A stretch of DNA of 64,000 nucleotides from assembly GCF_036227325.1 (NCBI RefSeq), contig NZ_CP109467.1:7006001-7070000 (forward strand). The letters are read 5' to 3'. Positions 46,329 to 54,519 of this stretch are shown here, one piece after another (the stretch's first letter is position 1; every line of letters begins with the position of its first letter). The notes beneath the pieces were generated by a model that worked only from the letters and a program-made list of their open reading frames with translations, did not search any database and was not told the origin of the DNA. The position numbers were made by a program, and so were the translations under genes. Origin of the DNA: Streptomyces sp. NBC_01465 (GTDB lineage: Bacteria; Actinomycetota; Actinomycetes; Streptomycetales; Streptomycetaceae).

Positions 46329-46592
46329 GTGCGATTGAGAGTGGAGTTCACGACCGAGCCCTTCGACCTCGACGAGGCGCCGCAGCATGCGCTGGTCGCC
46401 CGTGAGGTCGTCGAAGGCGCCGCGCTGGACGCAGTGGACGTGGGGCCCTTCGGCAACACGGCGGAAGGTGGTGCGGACGCGGTGCTCACCGCGGTCGACG
46501 CCCTCCTGCGCAAGTCCCTCGCGGCCGGCGCCACACGCGTCTCGCTGCAGGTCAACGTCATCGGCGAGAGCGACGGGGAGGGCCAGAAGTGA
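46329..46592 (+). CDS. Small thiamine-binding (MTH1187/YkoF-like) protein
   Basis: 87 residues. VGPFGNTAEGGADAVLTAVDALLRKSLAAGATRVSLQVNVI resembles the ferredoxin-like MTH1187/thiamine-BP family, small soluble proteins that bind thiamine or related ligands. The assignment rests on pattern only. TAGGTT at 46317-46322 ends six bases before the GTG, and no ribosome site is seen, so the mRNA may be leaderless. It is divergent from hyi and overlaps the next gene by 4 bases. Confidence 0.55.
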   Translation: MRLRVEFTTEPFDLDEAPQHALVAREVVEGAALDAVDVGPFGNTAEGGADAVLTAVDALLRKSLAAGATRVSLQVNVIGESDGEGQK

Positions 46593-46951
46593 CCGAGCCC
46601 GGAGACCACCCCTTCGTCGCCGCGGTGAAGCCGCTGGTGGACGCCATGGGCGCCGAGATACTCAGGCCGGAGCAGGCCGGGGCCGACGATGTCGTCCTGG
46701 CGTGGGAGGGCGAGGACGTACTCGCCGTACGCCTTCCGCAGCTCTCGGACTCCCTCGACCACATTCTGGCGGCCATGGAACGCAGGCACGGAGTGCCGCT
46801 GTCCGAGCTGGACCGCCGGGCCAAGCAGTCGGTCGTACGGACCCTGGAGGCGCGCGGCGCCTTCTCCGTACGGCACGGGGTGGAGACGGTCGCGGGGGCA
46901 CTGGGTGTCTCCCGCTTCACGGTCTACAACTACCTGAACCGCTCGGAGTGA
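46589..46951 (+). CDS. DauR-like helix-turn-helix protein
   Basis: 120 residues. The last 45 residues (VVRTLEARGAFSVRHGVETVAGALGVSRFTVYNYLNR) match the HTH_22 domain found at the C-terminus of DauR/YheO regulators. The preceding part is a short remnant-like sensor (DVVLAWEGEDVLAVRLPQLSDSLD) with LDRRAKQ linking the two. It is much shorter than DauR (about 220 residues). Lying between hyi and uraD, it is a candidate local regulator of either set, but nothing shows which. Confidence 0.65.
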   Translation: MTEPGDHPFVAAVKPLVDAMGAEILRPEQAGADDVVLAWEGEDVLAVRLPQLSDSLDHILAAMERRHGVPLSELDRRAKQSVVRTLEARGAFSVRHGVETVAGALGVSRFTVYNYLNRSE

Positions 46952-46993
46952 ACCGACAGGTAACCTCCCGTCCCCTTTTGTAACTCGAAGTTT

Positions 46994-47034
46994 TCAACAA
47001 AGTGTTGACGCGGTGTTTCCGAGGGCGTTAGCTA
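46994..47034 (+). promoter_or_regulatory. uraD-uraH-uricase promoter with palindromic operator over the -35
   Basis: TCAACA-AAG-TGTTGA (46994-47008) overlaps TTGACG (47005-47010). A TTAGCT/TAGCTA at 47028-47034 provides a -10 at 17-18 bases. The flanks TTT and CG also match the katA promoter, giving 18 of 19 identical bases. Confidence 0.75.
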
Positions 47035-47072
47035 TCCGCAGCCCGTCCAGCACCAAGGCCACGGAGGCTCCC

Positions 47073-47594
47073 GTGACTTCGAGCAGTACACCGAGTACAC
47101 CGGGTCTGACCCGGTTCAACACCCAGCAGGACAGTGCGGCCCTGGCCGCGCTCCACGAGGTGTGCGCCAGTCCGGCATGGGGGAGCAAGCTGCTCGCCCA
47201 GCGTCCGTACGCCACCGCCGAAGCCCTCTTCCTCGCCAGTGACGCCGCCACGGCCGAACTGACCACCGAGGACCTGGCCGACGCGATGGCGGGACACCCG
47301 CCGATCGGACGGCCGAAGCCCGGAGACCCGACCTCCTCCCGTGAACAGCGGGGGATGGCCGGGGCATCCGAAGAGCTCAAAGTGGAAATGCTCGAACTGA
47401 ACCTGGCCTACCAGGACAGGTTCGGACATGTCTTTCTGATCTGCGCCACCGGCGCGACCGGCGAGCAGATGCGCGATGCGATGAAGGCCCGGATCGGCAA
47501 TACGCCCGAGCAGGAGCGCGCCATCGTGCGCACCGAGCTGGGCAAGATCAACCGCATCCGGCTGACCCGCCTCGTGGAGGAAGAGACCGCATGA
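47073..47594 (+). CDS. uraD: OHCU decarboxylase
   Basis: 173 residues. It decarboxylates 2-oxo-4-hydroxy-4-carboxy-5-ureidoimidazoline to S-allantoin, the last step of the urate-to-allantoin path. Catalytic His75 lies in GHPPIG, and the conserved Glu91 in SREQRGM. YQDRFGHVFLICATG and the Arg-rich end are family-typical. GTG 47073 is chosen because GGAGG is 5 bases upstream. A longer frame would start inside the promoter. It overlaps uraH by 4 bases. Confidence 0.9.
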   Translation: MTSSSTPSTPGLTRFNTQQDSAALAALHEVCASPAWGSKLLAQRPYATAEALFLASDAATAELTTEDLADAMAGHPPIGRPKPGDPTSSREQRGMAGASEELKVEMLELNLAYQDRFGHVFLICATGATGEQMRDAMKARIGNTPEQERAIVRTELGKINRIRLTRLVEEETA

Positions 47595-47983
47595 GTACCG
47601 AAACGACCGCATCGGTGTCCACGCACATCCTGGACACCAGCGTCGGCCGCCCCGCAGAGGGCGTCCCCGTCGAGCTTTCCGTACGCAGTGGAAGCGACGC
47701 GGAGTGGAGCGCCCACGGCGTCTCCAAGACCGACGCGGACGGGCGAGTGAAGGACCTGCCGGCCCTGCCGGAAGGAACCACCCACGTACGGCTCGATTTC
47801 CGGACCGAGCCGTACTTCGACACCAAGCAAGCCGCCGAGGCACAGCAGGACGCCCCCCGCGTAAGGGACAGCGCTGCGTTCTTCCCGGAGGTGGCGATCA
47901 CTTTCGCCGTCGCCCCGGGCGAGCACTATCACGTACCGCTGCTGCTCAACCCGTTCGGCTACTCCGTATACCGAGGGAGCTAG
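47591..47983 (+). CDS. uraH: 5-hydroxyisourate hydrolase (transthyretin-like)
   Basis: 130 residues. It hydrolyses 5-hydroxyisourate, the unstable product of uricase. STHILDTSVGRPAEGVPV near the N-terminus, the internal FFPEV and YHVPLLLNPFGYSVYRGS with the terminal YRGS tetrapeptide are the diagnostic features. The middle gene of a three-gene operon, it is coupled to uraD by ATGA overlap and lies 5 bases before uricase. Confidence 0.95.
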   Translation: MSTETTASVSTHILDTSVGRPAEGVPVELSVRSGSDAEWSAHGVSKTDADGRVKDLPALPEGTTHVRLDFRTEPYFDTKQAAEAQQDAPRVRDSAAFFPEVAITFAVAPGEHYHVPLLLNPFGYSVYRGS

Positions 47984-47988
47984 CAGAC

Positions 47989-48912
47989 ATGCCCACGATT
48001 CTTGGACAGAACCAGTACGGCAAGGCGGAGAACCGCGTTGTCAAGATCACGCGGGACGGCGACACCCACCACATCAAGGACCTGAACGTCTCCGTCGCCC
48101 TCTCCGGCGACATGGACGACGTCCACTACTCCGGCTCCAACGCCAACGTTCTGCCGACCGACACCACCAAGAACACGGTGTTCGCGTTCGCCAAGGAGTT
48201 CGGCATCGAGTCCGCCGAGCAGTTCGGCATCCACCTCGCCCGTCACTTCGTGACGACGCAGGAGCCGATCAAGGTCGCGCGGATCCGGATCGAGGAGTAC
48301 TCCTGGGAGCGCATCGCGACCTCGGACAACAACTCGAAGTTCATCGGCTCGGACCAGGTCAACCACTCCTTCGCCCGCAAGGGCCAGGAACTGCGCACCA
48401 CGCAGATCACCTTCGACGGTGAGAAGTGGCAGATCATCTCCGGTCTGAAGGACCTGACGGTCATGAACTCCACCAACTCGGAGTTCTGGGGCTACGTCAA
48501 GGACAAGTACACGACGCTCAAGGAGGCGTACGACCGCATCCTGTGCACCGACGTCTCCGCGGCCTGGCGCTACAACTGGACCAGCGACGACGAGCGGATG
48601 CCCAACTGGGAGCGTTCGTACGAGCAGGCCAAGAAGCACATCCTGCAGGCCTTCGCGGAGACGTACTCCCTTTCTCTGCAGCAGACCCTGTACCAGATGG
48701 GTTCGCGCGTCATCAACAGCCGCAGCGAGGTCGACGAGATCCGTTTCTCGCTGCCGAACAACCACCACTTCCTGGTGGACCTCGAGCCCTTCGGGCTGAA
48801 GAACGACAACGAGGTCTACTTCGCGGCGGACCGTCCGTACGGCCTGATCGAGGCCACTGTGCTGCGGGACGGAGTCGAGCCGCAGATCCCGGTCGACATG
48901 ACCAACCTCTGA
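47989..48912 (+). CDS. pucL: Urate oxidase (uricase), factor-independent
   Basis: 307 residues, a cofactor-free oxidase that converts urate and oxygen to 5-hydroxyisourate and hydrogen peroxide. LPTDTTKNTVFAFAKE (about 46-61) holds the catalytic Thr/Lys region, NHSFARKGQE, LTVMNSTNSEFWGYVKDKYTTL and SLPNNHHFLVDLEPFG are conserved blocks. It has no obvious peroxisome-like or secretion signal. Peroxide production explains the shared operator with katA. A hairpin follows before the permease. Confidence 0.95.
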   Translation: MPTILGQNQYGKAENRVVKITRDGDTHHIKDLNVSVALSGDMDDVHYSGSNANVLPTDTTKNTVFAFAKEFGIESAEQFGIHLARHFVTTQEPIKVARIRIEEYSWERIATSDNNSKFIGSDQVNHSFARKGQELRTTQITFDGEKWQIISGLKDLTVMNSTNSEFWGYVKDKYTTLKEAYDRILCTDVSAAWRYNWTSDDERMPNWERSYEQAKKHILQAFAETYSLSLQQTLYQMGSRVINSRSEVDEIRFSLPNNHHFLVDLEPFGLKNDNEVYFAADRPYGLIEATVLRDGVEPQIPVDMTNL

Positions 48913-48929
48913 CGCCGACCGCATGCGTT

Positions 48930-48953
48930 CCCCGCCGGCCCGAGCCGGCGGGG
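48930..48953 (+). terminator. Hairpin after the uricase gene
   Basis: CCCCGCCGGC and GCCGGCGGGG form a perfect 10-bp stem with a CCGA loop, 18 bases beyond the stop. The permease gene follows without a clear new promoter, so this could be a partial terminator. Confidence 0.7.
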
Positions 48954-48979
48954 GGCGGTGCGGACCGGAGGGAACACCC

Positions 48980-50365
48980 ATGGCAACGACGCCAGTTCAA
49001 GGGCCTGCCGAAGGCCCATGTCCGACCCCACCGGCCCACCCGGTGGACGAGAAGCTCCCCGCCTCGCGGCTGATCCCCGCCGCGCTCCAGCACATCGCCG
49101 CCATGTACGCCGGCGTCGTCACGCCTCCGCTCATCATCGGCCAGGCCGTCGGCCTGGACACCGCGGGAATGACCCGGCTGATCGCCGCGGGCCTGCTCAT
49201 CGCCGGGCTCGCCACGCTCCTGCAGACCTTGGGCGTCGCGAAGTTCGCCGGGAACCGGCTGCCGTTCGTCAACGCCGCGTCCTCCGCCGGCATCGCGCCG
49301 ATGCTCGCCATCGCCGAGACCAGCGCACCGGGGCACCAACTCCCCGCCATCTACGGCGCGGTGATGGTCGCCGGAGTCTTCTGCCTCTGCGTCGGTCCCT
49401 TCTTCGGACGGCTGCTGCGCTTCTTCCCGCCGCTCGTCACCGGCATCGTCATCACCCTCATCGGCGTCACGCTGATGCCCGTCCCGGTCTCCTGGGCGCA
49501 GGGCGGCAACAAGGACGCCGCAGACTTCGGCGCCATGAAGTACCTGGCGCTCGCCGCCTTCACGCTCGCCGTGATCCTCGTCATCCAGCGCTTCGGCAAG
49601 GGATTCGTCAAGCAAGTCGCCCTGCTGCTGGGCCTGTTGATCGGCACGCTCGCCGCGATCCCCTTCGGGATGGCCGACTTCAGCGCCATCAAGTCGGCGC
49701 CCGTCGCGGCCCTCCCCGTCCCCTTCGCCTTCGGCGCCCCCGAGTTCCAGCCCGCCGCGATCCTCTCGCTCTGCATCGTGATGCTGGTGCTGATGACGGA
49801 GTCGTCGGCCGGAATGCTGGCGCTCGGCGAGATCTGCGACCGCCGCACGGACGGCCGGACGATCACCCGCGGGCTCCGTACGGACGGCATCGCGACCCTC
49901 ATCGGACCGATGTTCGGCGGCTTCCCCACCAGTGCCTTCGCGCAGAACGTCGGCGTCGTCTCGCTGACACGTGTCCGCAGCCGGTACGTCGTCGCAGCGG
50001 CGGGCGGCGCCCTGATCGTCCTCGGCACTTTTCCGGTCCTCGGCGCGGTCGTCTCGATGGTGCCGATGCCCGTCCTCGGCGGCGCGGGGATCGTCCTCTT
50101 CGGCTCCATCGCCGTCAGCGGGATCCGTACCCTCTCCGAGGCCGGACTCGACGAGAGCTCCAACATCATCCTGGTCGCGGTCTCGCTCGGGGCGGGCATC
50201 ATCCCGCTCGCCGCGCCCACCTTCTACGCACAGTTTCCCGCCTGGGCGCAGACCGTCCTGGGCTCCGGCATCAGCGCCGGCGCACTGGTCGCGGTCCTGC
50301 TCAATCTTTTCTTCCACCATCTCGGCACCCGGAGCCACGCGGCTGCGGCACTCAAATCTTCCTAG
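48980..50365 (+). CDS. Nucleobase:cation symporter-2 (urate/xanthine permease), first copy
   Basis: 461 residues with about 12-14 membrane segments. LQHIAAMYAGVVTPPLIIG (about 33-51), GNRLPFVNAASSAGIAPM, the TM8-region MTESSAGMLALGEI and AFAQNVGVVSLTRVRSRY with the NCS2 signature are seen. The family brings urate, xanthine or uracil into the cell with protons. Downstream of uricase, urate or xanthine is the likely cargo. ATG 48980 has GGAGGG upstream. Paralogous to the gene at 52038. Confidence 0.9.
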   Translation: MATTPVQGPAEGPCPTPPAHPVDEKLPASRLIPAALQHIAAMYAGVVTPPLIIGQAVGLDTAGMTRLIAAGLLIAGLATLLQTLGVAKFAGNRLPFVNAASSAGIAPMLAIAETSAPGHQLPAIYGAVMVAGVFCLCVGPFFGRLLRFFPPLVTGIVITLIGVTLMPVPVSWAQGGNKDAADFGAMKYLALAAFTLAVILVIQRFGKGFVKQVALLLGLLIGTLAAIPFGMADFSAIKSAPVAALPVPFAFGAPEFQPAAILSLCIVMLVLMTESSAGMLALGEICDRRTDGRTITRGLRTDGIATLIGPMFGGFPTSAFAQNVGVVSLTRVRSRYVVAAAGGALIVLGTFPVLGAVVSMVPMPVLGGAGIVLFGSIAVSGIRTLSEAGLDESSNIILVAVSLGAGIIPLAAPTFYAQFPAWAQTVLGSGISAGALVAVLLNLFFHHLGTRSHAAAALKSS

Positions 50366-50413
50366 GGTCCTGCCGTGCCCACCTCGCATCCGAGACAAGA
50401 AGGAAGCACCGCC

Positions 50414-51799
50414 ATGGCAGCAACGGCAGCCGCGCGCATCGTCATCGAGAACGTCGCCATCGCGACCGTCGACGCCCAGGACACCGAGTACGCATCGGGC
50501 CATGTGGTCGTCGCCGGCAACCGCATCGAGTCGGTGGGTGCGGGCAGGGCCCCCGAGGGACTGACCAACGTCGTACGCCGCATCGACGGCACCGGCCACC
50601 TCGTCACCCCGGGCCTGGTCAACACCCACCACCACTTCTACCAGTGGATCACCCGCGGTCTGGCCACCGACCACAACCTCTTCAACTGGCTGGTCGCGCT
50701 GTACCCGACGTGGGCGCGCATCGACGAGCAGATGGCCCGCTCGGCAGCTCAGGGCTCCCTCGCCATGATGGCGCGCGGCGGTGTCACCACCGCGATGGAC
50801 CACCACTACGTCTTCCCCAAGGGCTCCGGCGACCTCTCGTCCGCGATCATCGGCGCGGCCTCCGAGATGGGCGTACGGTTCACGCTCGCCCGCGGCTCCA
50901 TGGACCGCAGCGAGAAGGACGGCGGTCTGCCGCCGGACTTCGCCGTCGAGACCCTGGAAGGCGCCCTCGCGTCGACCGAGGCGACCATCGACCAGCACCA
51001 CGACGCCTCCTTCGACTCGATGACGCAGATCGCGGTCGCGCCCTGTTCGCCGTTCTCCGTATCGACCGAACTCATGAAGCAGGGCGCCGAGTTGGCCCGG
51101 CGCCGTGGCGTACGGCTGCACACGCACGGCTCCGAGACGGTCGAGGAGGAGCAGTTCTGCAAGGAGCTGTTCGGGATGGGTCCGACCGACTACTTCGAGT
51201 CGACCGGCTGGCTCGGCAACGACGTGTGGATGGCGCACTGCGTCCATATGAACGACTCCGACATCGCCGCCTTCGCCCGTACGGGAACGGGCGTCGCCCA
51301 CTGCCCGTCCTCCAACGCACGCCTCGCCGCGGGCATCGCCCGTGTCCCCGACATGCTGAAGTCCGGCGTCCCCGTCGGCCTCGGCGTCGACGGCACCGCC
51401 TCCAACGAGTCGGGCGAGCTCCACACCGAGCTGCGCAACGCGCTGCTCATCAACCGCCTCGGCGCCCATCGCGAGGCCGCCCTGAATGCCCGCCAGGCGC
51501 TGCGCCTGGGGACGTACGGAGGCGCCCAAGTCCTCGGCCGGGCGGCCGAGATCGGCTCCCTGGAGCCGGGCAAGCTCGCCGACCTGGTGCTGTGGAAGCT
51601 GGACACCCTGGCCCATGCATCGATCGCCGACCCCGTGACCGCGCTCGTCTTCGGCGCGGCGGCCCCGGTCACGCTCTCCCTCGTCAACGGCAGGACCGTC
51701 GTCGAGGACAACCACCTGACCACGGTGGACGAGGACGCCATCGCCCGCTCCACGCGGGACGAGGCGCAGCGCCTGGCGCGAATCGCCGCGCAGGCCTGA
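50414..51799 (+). CDS. 8-oxoguanine deaminase (amidohydrolase)
   Basis: 461 residues. A TIM-barrel amidohydrolase with metal ligands in TPGLVNTHHHFYQW (about 66-79), HTHGSE (about 235), the AHCVHM motif and the late Asp in GVDGTASNES (about 330). LARGSMDRSEKDGG and the overall wording fit the bacterial 8-oxoguanine/guanine deaminase branch (Pseudomonas type), producing urate from 8-oxoguanine. This would feed uricase directly. ATG 50414 is preferred over one 13 codons upstream because AAGGAAG precedes it. Confidence 0.85.
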   Translation: MAATAAARIVIENVAIATVDAQDTEYASGHVVVAGNRIESVGAGRAPEGLTNVVRRIDGTGHLVTPGLVNTHHHFYQWITRGLATDHNLFNWLVALYPTWARIDEQMARSAAQGSLAMMARGGVTTAMDHHYVFPKGSGDLSSAIIGAASEMGVRFTLARGSMDRSEKDGGLPPDFAVETLEGALASTEATIDQHHDASFDSMTQIAVAPCSPFSVSTELMKQGAELARRRGVRLHTHGSETVEEEQFCKELFGMGPTDYFESTGWLGNDVWMAHCVHMNDSDIAAFARTGTGVAHCPSSNARLAAGIARVPDMLKSGVPVGLGVDGTASNESGELHTELRNALLINRLGAHREAALNARQALRLGTYGGAQVLGRAAEIGSLEPGKLADLVLWKLDTLAHASIADPVTALVFGAAAPVTLSLVNGRTVVEDNHLTTVDEDAIARSTRDEAQRLARIAAQA

Positions 51800-51829
51800 G
51801 TCCTCCCCTGAGGTCCGGCCGGGGAGGAC
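51800..51829 (+). terminator. Terminator after the deaminase gene
   Basis: GTCCTCCCC (51800-51808) pairs perfectly with GGGGAGGAC (51821-51829) around a 12-base loop, starting at the base after the stop. Confidence 0.75.
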
Positions 51830-52037
51830 GGTCCCCGGCCGGTCGCCGCGAACCCGAGCGGGGTTCACGGCAGCCGTTGCCGGGAGGCGTGTGCTTCAAG
51901 TGCACGCGCCTCCCGGGGCGGTGACGTCTCTGTACTTACGAAAAAATGCACCACTTTCGCATGCTTCAGCACCACCTCGCACCACCTCCATGACACCCGC
52001 GTCAACGCCGACGTGTAAACCGACCGGAGGAACCGCC

Positions 52038-53441
52038 GTGGCAGCCAAGCCCAGGTTTCGTAACGATGCAGTCCGCACCACCGACCTCGAGAAGCACCCG
52101 GTCGACGAGACACTTCCGCCCGTCAGGATGTTCACCAGCGGTCTGCAGCACGTGGCCGCGATGTACGCGGGCGTCGTCGCACCACCCATGATCGTCGGCC
52201 CCGCCGTGGGCCTCAGCGCGACCGAGACCGCCTTCCTCGTGGGGGCCTCTCTCTTCACCGCCGGCATAGCCACCCTGCTCCAGACGCTCGGCTTCTGGAA
52301 GGTCGGCGCCAGGCTCCCGTTCGTCAACGGCGTCTCCTTCGCCGGTGTCACCCCGATGATCGCGATCGGCAAGGACCGAGGCCACGACGGGATCGCCGTC
52401 ATCTTCGGCGCGATCATCGTGGCGAGCGTGCTCGGCTTCGTACTCGCCCCGTACTTCAGCAAGTTGCTCCGCTTCTTCCCGCCCGTGGTCACCGGCACGG
52501 TGATCACCCTGATCGGTGTCTCGCTGCTGCCGGTCGCCTTCGGCTGGGCCCAGGGGCCCAACCCCCAGGGCTCGGACTACGGCTCGATGAAGTACATCGG
52601 GATGGCAGCCCTCACCTTCGTGATCGTGCTCGCGCTGCGGAAGCTGCTGACCGGCTTCCTCCAGCAGATCGCGATCCTGCTCGGTCTGGCGATCGGGACG
52701 CTCATCGCGATCCCGCTCGACATGACCAACTTCGACGCCATCAAGAACGCCGATGTCGTCGGCTTCCCGACGCCCTTCCACTTCGGGGCGCCGCAGTTCG
52801 AGATCCCCGCGATCGTCTCGATGTGCATCGTGATGCTGGTCTGCATGACCGAGTCGACCGCCGACATGCTGGCGCTCGGCAAGATCGTGGGCCGGCCCGC
52901 CGACGAGCGGACCATCGAGGGCGGTCTGCGCGCCGACACCCTCGGCAGTGCGCTCAGCCCGCTCTTCAACGGCTTCATGGCCAGCGCCTTCGCGCAGAAC
53001 ATCGGCCTGGTCGCGATGACCAAGGTGCGCAGCCGGTACGTCGTCGCCACGGGCGGCGGCATCCTGATCCTGCTGGGCCTGTGCCCGATGGCCGCCTCGG
53101 TGATCGCGCTCGTACCGCTGCCGGTGCTCGGCGGCGCGGGGATCGTGCTCTTCGGGTCGGTCGCCGCGAGCGGCATCCAGACGCTCGCCGGTGCGGCCAT
53201 GGAGAAGGGCGAGAACGCGCTGATCGTGGCGGCCGCCGTCGGGATCGGGCTGATCCCGATCGCGGCGCCGGACTTCTACCACGCCTTCCCGAAGAACATG
53301 CTGGTCGTGCTCGACTCCGGGATCTCCACCGGGTGCGTGGTGGCGATCGTCCTCAACCTGGCGTTCAACCACTTCGGCAAGCAGCCGGCTGCCGAGGAGC
53401 TGGAGCGGCAGGCCGCGGCGGAAGTCGCCGCAGTGCACTGA
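52038..53441 (+). CDS. Uracil-xanthine permease (NCS2), second copy
   Basis: 467 residues with about 12-14 membrane segments. SGLQHVAAMYAGVVAPPMIVG (about 34-54), GARLPFVNGVSFAGVTPM, MTESTADMLALGKIVGR and AFAQNIGLVAMTKVRSRYVV. The protein is clearly related to the permease at 48980, with the same LLRFFPP and VLGGAGIVLFGS blocks. GTG 52038 has CGGAGGAA upstream. The 238-base gap before it, with the terminator and an AT-richer patch (51937-51955), suggests a separate promoter. The two copies may differ in substrate or regulation. Confidence 0.9.
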   Translation: MAAKPRFRNDAVRTTDLEKHPVDETLPPVRMFTSGLQHVAAMYAGVVAPPMIVGPAVGLSATETAFLVGASLFTAGIATLLQTLGFWKVGARLPFVNGVSFAGVTPMIAIGKDRGHDGIAVIFGAIIVASVLGFVLAPYFSKLLRFFPPVVTGTVITLIGVSLLPVAFGWAQGPNPQGSDYGSMKYIGMAALTFVIVLALRKLLTGFLQQIAILLGLAIGTLIAIPLDMTNFDAIKNADVVGFPTPFHFGAPQFEIPAIVSMCIVMLVCMTESTADMLALGKIVGRPADERTIEGGLRADTLGSALSPLFNGFMASAFAQNIGLVAMTKVRSRYVVATGGGILILLGLCPMAASVIALVPLPVLGGAGIVLFGSVAASGIQTLAGAAMEKGENALIVAAAVGIGLIPIAAPDFYHAFPKNMLVVLDSGISTGCVVAIVLNLAFNHFGKQPAAEELERQAAAEVAAVH

Positions 53442-53464
53442 CACCGGCCCGCCCCCTTGTCACG

Positions 53465-53502
53465 ATGACGCCCACGGCAGCTGCAGCAGCCGTGGGCGTC
53501 AT
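53465..53502. terminator. Bidirectional terminator between permease and chitosanase
   Basis: ATGACGCCCACGGC (53465-53478) and its exact complement (53489-53502) form a 14-bp stem with a 10-base loop, lying between two convergent genes. Confidence 0.8.
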
Positions 53503-53535
53503 GGGCATGTCATCCCAAGGGGCGGGTCCGACGGA

Positions 53536-54402
53536 TCACCCGATGTGGTACGGGTCTCCGTAGACCTTCCAGTCCAGCGGCGGGTTCAGGTTGAGGTTCC
53601 CGGCCTTGAGGAACACCCGCTGCTCGGTGTCGACCCGGCTCGTGTCGCTGTGAGCCTCCTCCTGCTGCATCGCCCAGACGCGCGCGTCGAGGAACGCGTT
53701 GAGGTACGTCGTCTCGTTGCCGCCCTGCGCGGGGGTCTTGGCCTTCGCCAGGGCGCGCTTGCGTATGGAGCTGAAGCTGGTCGAGTCGCCGCCGTCGCCG
53801 TGCATCACGATGGCGTCGTAGTAGGCGAACTGCCCCAGCGTGCCGATCCCGTCGGTCTTGCCCTGCTTGACCGCCGGGTTGAAGTAGACCCGGTCGCGCT
53901 CGTCGTTCTGCGCCGTCTGGAACGCGGTGTCCTTGGCGGCGGTCTTCCAGGCGCTGACGAAGCCGGAGCCGAGGCCCGAGTGCGAGTCCGTGCCGTCGAC
54001 CTTGCGCAGGGCGGGGAGGTACTTGGCGAGGGCGTTGCCCGGAACGCGGTCGGTGTACAGCTCGACCAGGTCGAGCATGTCTCCGGTGCCGGAACAGAAA
54101 CCGATGATGCCGGCGGTGTAGCCCCGGCCGTCACCGATGTCCTCGATGTACTTGTACTGCGCCTTCCAGTCCAGCGAGGAGTTCTCCGCGCTGGAGACCA
54201 GCTTCATGGCGATCTCCTTCTTCGCCGGGTCGTCGAGGCCGGTGGCGGCGGCCGCCTGCTGTGACTGCTGCGACTGCTGTGCGCCGTGGTGCGGGGTCGC
54301 GGCGTACGCGGTGACGGGCATGGCCACCAGGGCCAGCCCGAGCAGCGAGCGGGAGACGATCCTTGTGCGACGTGCCGTGGTGCGGCGGTGGGGGGTGTTC
54401 AC
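53536..54402 (-). CDS. csnA: Secreted chitosanase, glycoside hydrolase family 46
   Basis: 288 residues. A long Arg-rich signal peptide (RRTTARRTRIVSRSLLGLALVA) ends near AYA at residue 34, consistent with twin-arginine or Sec export. The mature enzyme begins with a Gln/Ala-rich stretch and then the GH46 body. The catalytic acid is Glu73 in SSAENSSLDW and the second residue Asp91 in EDIGDGRGYT, the usual 18-residue spacing. It cleaves chitosan between glucosamine units outside the cell. GTG 54402 has GGAGG four bases before it. Confidence 0.92.
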   Translation of the reverse strand: MNTPHRRTTARRTRIVSRSLLGLALVAMPVTAYAATPHHGAQQSQQSQQAAAATGLDDPAKKEIAMKLVSSAENSSLDWKAQYKYIEDIGDGRGYTAGIIGFCSGTGDMLDLVELYTDRVPGNALAKYLPALRKVDGTDSHSGLGSGFVSAWKTAAKDTAFQTAQNDERDRVYFNPAVKQGKTDGIGTLGQFAYYDAIVMHGDGGDSTSFSSIRKRALAKAKTPAQGGNETTYLNAFLDARVWAMQQEEAHSDTSRVDTEQRVFLKAGNLNLNPPLDWKVYGDPYHIG

Positions 54403-54441
54403 CAGTCCTCCAGAGGAGTGTTCGTCGTACCGGTGTTCTGT

Positions 54442-54456
54442 TAGGAAGCTTTCCTA
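54442..54456 (-). promoter_or_regulatory. Palindrome upstream of the chitosanase gene
   Basis: TAGGAA-GCT-TTCCTA is a perfect 6+6 palindrome 40 bases before the GTG. Streptomyces chitosanase genes are known to be controlled by the ROK-type repressor CsnR at an AAGCTT-centred palindrome, and this fits that pattern. No csnR is in the window. Confidence 0.65.
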
Positions 54457-54519
54457 TCAGGCAGCGGAGAGACTCGTACACCCCTTCGGTGCAAGTGAGT
54501 TGAAATAAGGGAGGAGGTG

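Noticed and set aside
48713..51868. A 1051-codon minus-strand frame opposite the permease and deaminase
   Set aside because: Low-complexity Arg/Asp/Gly translation antisense to clear genes.
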